DNA of 20,170 bases from an uncultured Eggerthellaceae bacterium (GTDB lineage: Bacteria; Actinomycetota; Coriobacteriia; Coriobacteriales; Eggerthellaceae). A model generated the notes under the pieces. The model saw only the letters and a list, made by a program, of their open reading frames with translations, was not told the origin of the DNA and searched no databases. Position 1 is the first letter of the stretch; the number at the start of each line of letters is the position of its first letter. The stretch lies in NCBI GenBank assembly GCA_934630905.1, contig CAKTXN010000023.1, forward strand, positions 1-20,170, in the 5' to 3' direction. A program made the translations under genes and the position numbers. Shown piece after piece: positions 15,032 through 20,170 of this stretch.

Positions 15032-16975
15032 ATGAAAAAGTTCTTGATGGGAAACGAGGCGTTTGCCCATGCGGCGCTTGAGGCGGGCGTGCGTGTGGTG
15101 GCGGGATACCCCGGAACGCCATCTTCTGAAGTGGTGGAAACCATCGCCAAGCTTCATGCGCAGGGCGCAGCGGAAGGCGTGCACGTGGAGTGGTCCACGA
15201 ACGAGAAAGCCGCGCTTGAGCTTTTGGCGGGCGCTTCGTATGCGGGCGCACGCACGCTGTATACCTGCAAACAGATGGGCATGAACGTGGCAAGCGACCC
15301 GCTGATGTGCGTGAACTACGTGGGCATCAAGGGCGGCATGGTGCTGTACGTGGCCGACGATCCCGGTCCGATCTCTTCCCAGACCGAGCAGGATACGCGT
15401 CGCTATGCGGCGTTCGCGAAAGTGCCCGTACTTGATCCATCGACCCCTGAACAGGGCTTTGCCATGATGAAGGAGGCGTTCGAGCTTTCCGAGCGCTACC
15501 ACACGCCTGTTATCGTGCGTCCCACCACGCGCATCTGCCATGCGTCGGCGTTTTTCGACGTGGCCGACCATACGGTGGCGCGCGCTGTGCCCGAAGAGGG
15601 TTTCGTGCGCGATTCCAAGTGGATTATTTTCCCTGCTCGCGCGCTTGCGGCGCATCACGACATCAATAAGCGCCTGCCCGAGATAAGCGCTGAGTTCTCG
15701 CGCGGCTCGCTTGCGGCGGCGTTCAACCCCGTGGTGCGCGGTGGCGAAAAAGAGGCGCACGATCCGATTTTGGGCATTGTTGCCGGCGGCGTAAGTGCGG
15801 CGTATGTGCGCGAAGCATTGCAGATGATTGAGAAGCGCGCTGCTGAGCAGGGTGCATTCGTTCCTGCGTATAAGTTCATGCAGATTGGCTTGCCGTATCC
15901 CTTCCCGCAAGATGCGGTGCTGGAGTTCGCGCAGGGTTTGACCGACATTCTGGTGATTGAAGAGCTCGATGGCGTTCTGGAGGATGAGCTTTTGCGCTTG
16001 GCGGGTCTGCGTCACTTGGGCTACAACGTGCATGGTCGCGTTACCGATGAGGTGCGTGCTGCCGGCGAAAACGATGTGGATGATCTTGCGGCGCGTCTGG
16101 CGTGCTACCTGGGCGTTCCCAACTGTGGCCCCGATGAGCCAGCGGTTCTGTATGAATCGGAGACCGATCCGCTGCCCGTGCGTCCGCCTGTGTTGTGTCC
16201 CGGCTGTCCGCATCGCGGCAGCTTCTACGCGGTGAAGCGCGCGTTGGGCAAGACACCTGCCACGTATTGCGGCGATATCGGCTGCTACACGTTGGGCAAC
16301 GCGAAACCGCTCGATGCCGTGGATACGTGCTTGTGCATGGGTGCGGGCATTACCATGGCGCAGGGGCTTTCCCTTGTTGACCCGGGCAAAAAGGCGCTTG
16401 CGTTCATTGGCGACTCCACGTTTTTCGCCAGCGGCATGACGGGCGTGGCAAATGCGGTGTATAACCAGCATGACATTACCATTATCGTGTTGGATAACGC
16501 GACCACCGCTATGACGGGCGCACAGCCGCATCCGGGTACGGGTCAAACGCTTATGGGCCCCAAGAGCGAGCCCATTTCCATTGCTGCCACGTTGGAAACG
16601 CTGGGCGTGAAATGCATTGAAACAGCGAATCCCCTTCACTTGGAGGAAAGCATTGCCGCAGTTCAAAAGGCTGTTTCGTTCGAGGGTCCTTCGGCGGTTA
16701 TCTTTATTGAGCCGTGCATCCAGTTGAAAAAGCCGCTTCCTGCGGTAGCGATCGATGCGGAAAAATGCACGGGCTGCAAGAAGTGCATCACCGAAATCGG
16801 CTGTCCCGGCATTGGTTTCGATAAAGCGCTGCAAGGTCCGAAGAGCGCTGCGCGCGGCCAGGCATTCGTGAACGCAGGGCTGTGCAACGGGTGCGGTTTA
16901 TGCGTGCAGATATGCCCATCATCTGCGATTATGCCGGCGAATGCGCACGCGGAGGAAGGGGAGAACAATGATTAA
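15032..16975 (+). CDS. iorA: Indolepyruvate:ferredoxin oxidoreductase, alpha subunit
   Basis: This 647-residue subunit oxidatively decarboxylates aryl pyruvates (from aromatic amino acids) to aryl-acetyl-CoA and passes electrons to ferredoxin. The N-terminal pyrimidine-binding part has GYPGTPSSE and EWSTNEKAALE. CPGCPHRG and DIGCYTLG lead to the thiamine diphosphate site GDSTFFASGMTG, starting at residue 460. The C-terminal ferredoxin-like part has two [4Fe-4S] sites: C579, C582, C585, C591 and C618, C621, C624, C628. Length is typical. The ATG at 15032 has a purine-rich but weak binding site (AAGAGAGAAG). It overlaps iorB by 8 bp, which indicates translational coupling. The enzyme is oxygen-sensitive, fitting an anaerobe. 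Confidence 0.95.
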   Translation: MKKFLMGNEAFAHAALEAGVRVVAGYPGTPSSEVVETIAKLHAQGAAEGVHVEWSTNEKAALELLAGASYAGARTLYTCKQMGMNVASDPLMCVNYVGIKGGMVLYVADDPGPISSQTEQDTRRYAAFAKVPVLDPSTPEQGFAMMKEAFELSERYHTPVIVRPTTRICHASAFFDVADHTVARAVPEEGFVRDSKWIIFPARALAAHHDINKRLPEISAEFSRGSLAAAFNPVVRGGEKEAHDPILGIVAGGVSAAYVREALQMIEKRAAEQGAFVPAYKFMQIGLPYPFPQDAVLEFAQGLTDILVIEELDGVLEDELLRLAGLRHLGYNVHGRVTDEVRAAGENDVDDLAARLACYLGVPNCGPDEPAVLYESETDPLPVRPPVLCPGCPHRGSFYAVKRALGKTPATYCGDIGCYTLGNAKPLDAVDTCLCMGAGITMAQGLSLVDPGKKALAFIGDSTFFASGMTGVANAVYNQHDITIIVLDNATTAMTGAQPHPGTGQTLMGPKSEPISIAATLETLGVKCIETANPLHLEESIAAVQKAVSFEGPSAVIFIEPCIQLKKPLPAVAIDAEKCTGCKKCITEIGCPGIGFDKALQGPKSAARGQAFVNAGLCNGCGLCVQICPSSAIMPANAHAEEGENND

Positions 16976-17558
16976 CATCCTTTTGGCGGGCGTTGGCGGC
17001 CAGGGTACGGTGCTTGCGGCGAAGGTGCTTGCCCAAGCGGCGCAGGATAAGGGCTGGCATGTGCGCACGGCCGAGACGATTGGCATGGCGCAGCGCGGCG
17101 GCAACGTAACGTCCCATGTGCGCATGGGTGACTGCGGTGAGCAGGTGAGCTCGCCGCTGATTGCGCGCGGAACAGCCCAGGTCATTGTTGCGTTCGAGCC
17201 CGCCGAGGCGGCGGGTGCGTTGAAGTATCTTGCTCCTAACGGTGTGGTGGTCACGGCGTCAACGGGCGTGCAGCCGGTAACGGCGGCGCTTTCCGAGAGG
17301 CCGTACACGGCTGCGGGCGTGCTTGCGGAGCTCGAGCGCTTGCTGGGAGACCGCGTGGTGGTTGTGGATGATACAGCGCTTACGGCTTCGGTGGGAACCA
17401 CGAAAGCGCTGAACACGCTGCTGCTTGCGGCGGCGGTGAAAACCGGGCGCCTTCCCATCAGCTTTGACGAGCTGCGCGCTGCAATCCAAGCGTGCGTGAA
17501 ACCGCAGTTCGCTGAACTTAACTTTAAGGCAATTTCCCTGGTGGAAAGCGGAAATTGA
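16968..17558 (+). CDS. iorB: Indolepyruvate:ferredoxin oxidoreductase, beta subunit
   Basis: This 196-residue beta (gamma/POR-like) subunit completes the IorAB enzyme. It opens MINILLAGVGGQGTVLAAKV and contains IGMAQRGGNVTSHVR, both typical of the family. The ATG at 16968 lies inside the end of iorA (8-bp overlap), with GGAGGAAGGGGAG at 16951-16963 as binding site. The frame also opens at 16941, but homology begins at MINILL. An 8-bp inverted repeat overlaps the 3' end of the gene, and a terminator follows about 50 bp later. Confidence 0.94.
   Translation: MINILLAGVGGQGTVLAAKVLAQAAQDKGWHVRTAETIGMAQRGGNVTSHVRMGDCGEQVSSPLIARGTAQVIVAFEPAEAAGALKYLAPNGVVVTASTGVQPVTAALSERPYTAAGVLAELERLLGDRVVVVDDTALTASVGTTKALNTLLLAAAVKTGRLPISFDELRAAIQACVKPQFAELNFKAISLVESGN
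17530..17557 (+). terminator. Hairpin overlapping the iorB stop codon
   Basis: CAATTTCC (17530-17537) and GGAAATTG (17550-17557) are perfect 8-bp arms with a 12-nt loop. Most of the stop codon (17556-17558) lies in the right arm, and ACTTTT follows. It may protect the mRNA end or give weak termination before the stronger hairpin downstream. Confidence 0.4.
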
Positions 17559-17571
17559 CTTTTCAAGAGCA

Positions 17572-17593
17572 GTAGGCCTACGATATTCGAATA
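17572..17593. repeat. Two adjacent 10-bp perfect palindromes
   Basis: GTAGGCCTAC (17572-17581) and TATTCGAATA (17584-17593) are both self-complementary and separated by 2 bp. They lie between the iorB stop hairpin and the terminator. They could be protein-binding sites. Two such palindromes side by side are unlikely to be random but no role is shown. Confidence 0.5.
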
Positions 17594-17607
17594 GGGTAAT
17601 CGACAAG

Positions 17608-17664
17608 GGTGGCTATTGACATCATCTTGGTGTTGATGGCCACCTTTGTTTCTTTTGTTTTCTT
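17608..17664 (+). terminator. Rho-independent terminator of iorAB
   Basis: GGTGGC (17608-17613) pairs with GCCACC (17639-17644). An inner CATCA...TGATG stem extends the hairpin. A T-rich tail, with TTT, TTTCTTTT and TTTTCTT in succession, runs from 17645 to 17664, where the 76-bp palindromic repeat begins. This should end iorAB transcription before the nuclease gene. Confidence 0.65.
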
Positions 17665-17740
17665 AAAATCGTTCACAGTTATTGAAAAAAACGACTTTAT
17701 TGGAATAAACTCTCAAAAAACGATAACTGTGAACGATTTT
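17665..17740. repeat. 76-bp palindromic repeat, copy 1 (upstream of the nuclease gene)
   Basis: The arms AAAATCGTTCACAGTTAT (17665-17682) and ATAACTGTGAACGATTTT (17723-17740) are perfect 18-bp inverted repeats. The 40-bp centre holds A-tracts and the 14-bp palindrome TTTATTGGAATAAA. It is a direct repeat of the copy at 18829-18904 with only two differences (A at 17691 and 17715, both G in the other copy). Only 4 bp separate it from the AAGGAGG of the nuclease gene, so a promoter for that gene must be inside or upstream of it. TTGAAA at 17682-17687 with TAAACT at 17706-17711 (18-bp spacing) is a weak candidate. Confidence 0.9.
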
Positions 17741-17762
17741 GAAGAAGGAGGCATATATACCA

Positions 17763-18830
17763 ATGGAAAACGTTGTTCTTTCGGGGCGTGATGCTGTTTC
17801 TTTTTTGACGTCTTCTCATGTGAAGCAGCTTGATGTCGATAATGAATTTGCAGCATATGTTTCCCGGACATCGAATAATTTCATGGCCTATCTTTCGGGT
17901 TCAATGGATTTTACGCCGCTTCTTTGTTTCATCGAAGGTCGTCCGAGAATGTCGAAACAAGAGGGCGCTCAGCTTGCGCAGATGCTTTCGGTTTCATTGC
18001 CTTTGCATATCATGGTTTCCTCGGCATCGTGTCGCCGAAACTCTAAGAGCATGCGTTGCTCGGTTCAACCTGGCGGCATTCCTGGTGATTTATGCTTTAA
18101 GGTGGCAGATGGCCTTTATTGCGTTTTGCCCGAACTCGCTTTGGTGCAACTCGCTAGAGAATGCACGGATATCCAAATTGTTGTGCTAATGAGCATGCTG
18201 TTTGGGATCTTTGCTAAAGACAGAGAAACGGGCGGTCTTGTGCCTCGTAGAAGCGTAACAACGCCTGCTAAAGTTGCGGCGTTTATTGAATCGTGCGAGC
18301 AGAGTTGTTTGAAGGTGCCCAATGGGCTCTCGCGTGTTAAAAAGCTTGTTCCCTTAGCTGTTCGTGGGGCGGCAAGTCCAAAGGAAATCGAATGTGCTCT
18401 TAGATTGGGATATCCAGTTGAACTGGGAGGATGTGGTCTTGGTATTCCCGAAATGAACTATCGGCTGGATATTCCGTCAACAATGCGCGCTCGTTATTGC
18501 GATTTGTACTGGCCCGAGCAAAATGTTGCGGTGGAATATCATGGCGCATTCGAGCATGCTTTGCCCGGTTCTCTTGAGGCAGATGCCCGCCATGGTAATG
18601 ATCTGGCTTCTATTGGTGTTCCTATATTCAATATAACAGCAGGTCAGTTAAGAAATCTATCTTCTTTTAACCAAGTTGCACGATTGGTGGAGAAACAAAT
18701 CTTTGCATATAAAAAACCGCATGCACATAAATGCAACAGGATTCTTTTTCCGTCCACCGTGGTGTTTCGTGACAAGCAGCAAGCTTTGAGAGATAAAATC
18801 GATGCTGCTTTTACTCTCTTCGGATTCTAA
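17763..18830 (+). CDS. Probable DUF559/Vsr-fold nuclease-like protein of unknown function
   Basis: This 355-residue protein matches no named family that I can assign with certainty. Its C-terminal third looks like a DUF559/Vsr-type PD-(D/E)xK fold: YCD247LYW, then VAVE258YH260G, then D274 and R276, then the hydrophobic IGVPIFNITAGQL. This is the usual order of catalytic strand residues and the ADARH-like helix. The N-terminal part (1-200) resembles proteins with an AbiEi-like layout but has no clear motif. The ATG at 17763 is chosen, with AAGGAGG at 17745-17751 (11-nt gap); an in-frame TTG at 17739 lies inside the repeat. Codon use is AT-richer than in neighbouring genes, suggesting transfer. 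It stands alone between two palindromic repeats. A defence, homing or antitoxin-like role is possible; none is shown. Confidence 0.6.
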   Translation: MENVVLSGRDAVSFLTSSHVKQLDVDNEFAAYVSRTSNNFMAYLSGSMDFTPLLCFIEGRPRMSKQEGAQLAQMLSVSLPLHIMVSSASCRRNSKSMRCSVQPGGIPGDLCFKVADGLYCVLPELALVQLARECTDIQIVVLMSMLFGIFAKDRETGGLVPRRSVTTPAKVAAFIESCEQSCLKVPNGLSRVKKLVPLAVRGAASPKEIECALRLGYPVELGGCGLGIPEMNYRLDIPSTMRARYCDLYWPEQNVAVEYHGAFEHALPGSLEADARHGNDLASIGVPIFNITAGQLRNLSSFNQVARLVEKQIFAYKKPHAHKCNRILFPSTVVFRDKQQALRDKIDAAFTLFGF

Positions 18831-18904
18831 AATCGTTCACAGTTATTGAAAAAAGCGACTTTATTGGAATAAACTCTCGAAAAACGATAACTGTGAACGA
18901 TTTT
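18829..18904. repeat. 76-bp palindromic repeat, copy 2 (downstream of the nuclease gene)
   Basis: This is the same element as at 17665-17740 in the same orientation, with G at 18855 and 18879 instead of A. Its first two bases are the last two of the nuclease stop codon. The right arm ends in TTTT, with one more T at 18905, so on the plus strand it has the form of an intrinsic terminator (18-bp stem plus T-run). It lies 64 bp before the nfo start and may also affect nfo transcription. Confidence 0.9.
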
Positions 18905-18968
18905 TACGATAACTTGGATATAAAACAGTTCTCGCTTGTTGGCAAGCGGCTTATGGAAAGGATTGCTT

Positions 18969-19799
18969 GTGCTTACTATTGGATGTCATTTGTCCTGTTC
19001 AAAGGGCTATGCCGTCATGGCAAAACAGGCGGCATCCATCTATGCGAACACGTTTCAGTTTTTCACGCGCAATCCGCGCGGCGGCAAAGCGAAAGCCATC
19101 GATCCAGCGGATATTGCGAAGTTTGAGACTCTGGCGGCGGAAAACGGCACAACCGTGTTTCTTGCTCATGCGCCCTATACGCTTAATCCCGCGTCGAATA
19201 AGCCCGAGACCTGCGAGTTTGCTCATCAGGTTCTTGCCGACGACTTGCAACGCATGGAAGCAACGCCCGGCCAGCTTTACAACATGCATCCGGGAAGTCA
19301 TGTGGGACAAGGCGTTGACGTGGGCGTCGAAAAGATTTCCGCCATGCTCAATGATGTGCTGCAGCCGCCGCATACCACCACGCTTCTGCTGGAAACCATG
19401 GCGGGCAAGGGGAGCGAAGTGGGCGGATCGTTTCAGGAGATTGCTTCGATTGTTGAGCGTATTGAGCCCGGCTTGCGCGAACAGGTGGGCGTGTGCTTGG
19501 ATACGTGTCACATTTGGGATGCCGGCTACGACATTGTGGGGGACTTGGATGGCGTGTTGCGCGAGTTCGACCAGGTCATTGGCTTGGAGCGCTTGCGTGC
19601 CATCCACTTGAACGACAGCATGAATGAGCGCGGCTCCCATAAAGATCGCCATGCTGCCATTGGCGAGGGGCGTATTGGCTTTGACGCGTTGCGCGCCGTA
19701 ACGCGTCATCCGCTGCTTTGTGACTTGCCGTTTTTCCTGGAAACGCCCCATGAAGACTTGAGCGGCTGGGCGGAAGAAATCGCCCGCTTGCGCGCATAA
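18969..19799 (+). CDS. nfo: Endonuclease IV (apurinic/apyrimidinic endonuclease)
   Basis: This 276-residue trinuclear zinc enzyme nicks DNA 5' of abasic sites in base-excision repair. All nine metal ligands of the family are visible: H67, H107, E142, D178, H181, H213, D226, H228 and E258, in motifs such as NMHPGSH, LDTCH, DRHAAIGEG and FLETP. I chose the GTG at 18969 because the N-terminus then reads MLTIGCHLS, as in relatives, and GGAAAGGA lies at 18955-18962, 6 nt upstream. TTG codons upstream have no support. The gene is intact although the palindromic module ends 64 bp before it. TATAAA at 18919-18924 is a possible -10 without a good -35. A strong terminator follows. Confidence 0.94.
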   Translation: MLTIGCHLSCSKGYAVMAKQAASIYANTFQFFTRNPRGGKAKAIDPADIAKFETLAAENGTTVFLAHAPYTLNPASNKPETCEFAHQVLADDLQRMEATPGQLYNMHPGSHVGQGVDVGVEKISAMLNDVLQPPHTTTLLLETMAGKGSEVGGSFQEIASIVERIEPGLREQVGVCLDTCHIWDAGYDIVGDLDGVLREFDQVIGLERLRAIHLNDSMNERGSHKDRHAAIGEGRIGFDALRAVTRHPLLCDLPFFLETPHEDLSGWAEEIARLRA

Positions 19800-19807
19800 A
19801 GCAAGCA

Positions 19808-19892
19808 GCAGCGGAGATTCGGGCTGTGTTCGTGGGCTCGCGAGCCCCGCAACTTGCTGAACCCGCAAGCCCGCCGAGCCTGCGCCCGCTGC
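19808..19892 (+). ncRNA. Structured 3' region after nfo (possible 3'UTR-derived RNA)
   Basis: Outer arms GCAGCGG (19808-19814) and CCGCTGC (19886-19892) enclose a perfect 14-bp palindrome, GGGCTCGCGAGCCC (19834-19847). They also enclose a CTTGC...GCAAG stem (19853-19857 with 19865-19869). The set would fold as a three-way junction and is followed by a strong terminator at 19911. No protein frame of note is seen. Whether it is a stable RNA is inference. Confidence 0.3.
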
Positions 19893-19910
19893 AAAAAACG
19901 GGCGAGTAAC

Positions 19911-19941
19911 AAAAACGGGACCGAACGTGGTCCCGTTTTTT
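19911..19941. terminator. Strong bidirectional terminator between nfo and apt
   Basis: AAAAACGGGACC (19911-19922) and GGTCCCGTTTTT (19929-19940) form a perfect 12-bp stem with a 6-nt loop (GAACGT). One more T follows. The A-tract on the left serves as a T-run for the opposite strand, so it can end both nfo and the convergent apt. Confidence 0.9.
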
Positions 19942-19996
19942 AGTACCGTAGGGGTTTGTTAAAACCGTGCAAGCGCGGCTTTAGCTTGGCTTCGCT

Positions 19997-20170
19997 TTAG
20001 TCCCATTTCTCCTGCTCAACAACACATTCAGAGAAAATAGGAACATCGAGTTCCTTTGCGATGTTCTCGCGCGGATGCAGGTATGCCAGTTCCAAAAGGA
20101 AGGCAAGGCCGCCCACGCGCGCACCGCATTTTTGGACCAAGTGAATCTGCGCAATGGCGGTGCCGCCCGA
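19997..20170 (-). CDS. apt: Adenine phosphoribosyltransferase, C-terminal part (partial)
   Basis: The minus strand reads in one frame from the window edge (57 residues) to TAA at 19997-19999. The sequence begins SGGTAIAQIHLVQKCGARVG, then LAFLLELAYLHPRENIA, the typical end of Apt: the tail of the PRPP-binding loop (normally ATGGT) and the GLAFLxEL helix. Apt salvages adenine to AMP. The start and most of the protein lie outside the window. It converges on nfo across a shared terminator. The protein ends with EQEKWD, somewhat unlike the usual Apt tail. Confidence 0.85.
   Translation of the reverse strand, partial: SGGTAIAQIHLVQKCGARVGGLAFLLELAYLHPRENIAKELDVPIFSECVVEQEKWD

Larger units (their letters stand above)
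17665..18904 (+). mobile_element. Putative single-gene mobile/cassette-like module: palindrome - nuclease gene - palindrome
   Basis: The unit is 1240 bp: two near-identical 76-bp palindromic repeats in direct orientation, enclosing one gene with almost no spare sequence. The gene's stop codon TAA (18828-18830) shares two bases with the second repeat, and its ribosome binding site starts 4 bp after the first. The inside is visibly richer in A and T than iorAB and nfo on either side. No transposase, integrase or HUH motif is encoded. The repeats and boundaries are seen directly. Mobility, or a cassette-like origin, is inference. Confidence 0.55.

Noticed and set aside
13837..15150. 437-codon minus-strand open frame spanning DUF3810, purE and the spacer
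   Set aside because: It covers three unrelated plus-strand regions and has no conserved motif.
14723..16834. 703-codon minus-strand open frame opposite iorA
   Set aside because: It is antisense to iorA, Arg/His-rich, has no recognisable motif and no ribosome binding site.
17609..17791. Small 60-codon plus-strand frame running through the terminator and first palindrome
   Set aside because: GTG start inside a terminator stem, no ribosome binding site, and its sequence is dictated by the palindrome.
17763..18830. REP-associated (HUH, Y1) transposase flanked by REP palindromes
   Set aside because: No HUH motif with a downstream catalytic tyrosine is visible; the conserved-looking residues fit a D/E nuclease instead.
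17665..18904. Classical integron cassette with attC sites
   Set aside because: The palindromes lack the RYYYAAC/GTTRRRY core pairs of attC and are perfect in the outer 18 bp instead of bulged; no integrase is present. The likeness is only in layout.
17665..18904. Ordinary insertion sequence with terminal inverted repeats
   Set aside because: The outer copies are direct repeats of a palindrome, no DDE transposase is encoded and no clear target-site duplication is seen.
17665..18904. CRISPR array
   Set aside because: Only two repeat copies, 1.1 kb apart, with a gene between them.

Overview
The window looks like a stretch of chromosome from an obligately anaerobic, fairly GC-rich actinobacterium, most likely class Coriobacteriia (Eggerthellaceae-like). 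This is inferred from the style of the proteins (ferredoxin-type indolepyruvate oxidoreductase, HscC with a degenerate J-protein partner, DUF3810 protein, IPxTG-anchored surface protein), not from a marker gene. No rRNA, tRNA or CRISPR array is visible.

Left part (1-9786, all plus strand): the last codons of an unidentified gene; a FeoA-FeoB fusion ferrous iron transporter; a Cof-type HAD phosphatase; a 1105-residue protein with a degenerate J-domain and helical repeats; its likely partner, the Hsp70 HscC; and a small cytidylate-kinase-like P-loop protein. No strong terminator is seen between feoB and hscC. The spacers before hscC and before the kinase-like gene are long, G/T-rich and repetitive.

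Middle part (9787-14745): a terminator, a promoter with nearby repeats, a long leader and a secreted wall-anchored protein (beta-helix-like stalk, probable pilin-type isopeptide domain, IPQTG sorting signal). Convergent to it is a gamma-carbonic anhydrase-like gene on the minus strand. Then come a membrane-anchored DUF3810 putative metalloprotein and purE, which has a 7-bp inverted repeat in its upstream region.

Right part (14746-20170): iorA and iorB overlap and encode an oxygen-sensitive indolepyruvate:ferredoxin oxidoreductase. A palindrome-dense stretch with a terminator follows, then the most unusual object in the window. This is a compositionally foreign gene for a probable DUF559/Vsr-fold nuclease, sitting exactly between two 97% identical, directly repeated 76-bp copies of an element with 18-bp perfect inverted arms and a nested 14-bp palindrome. 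The gene's stop codon shares two bases with the downstream copy, and its ribosome binding site starts 4 bp after the upstream copy. It has split iorB from nfo (endonuclease IV). After nfo come a structured 3' region, a strong bidirectional terminator, and the 3' end of apt on the minus strand.

The palindrome-gene-palindrome module at 17665-18904 is the best candidate for an undescribed system: a minimal single-gene mobile or cassette-like unit.
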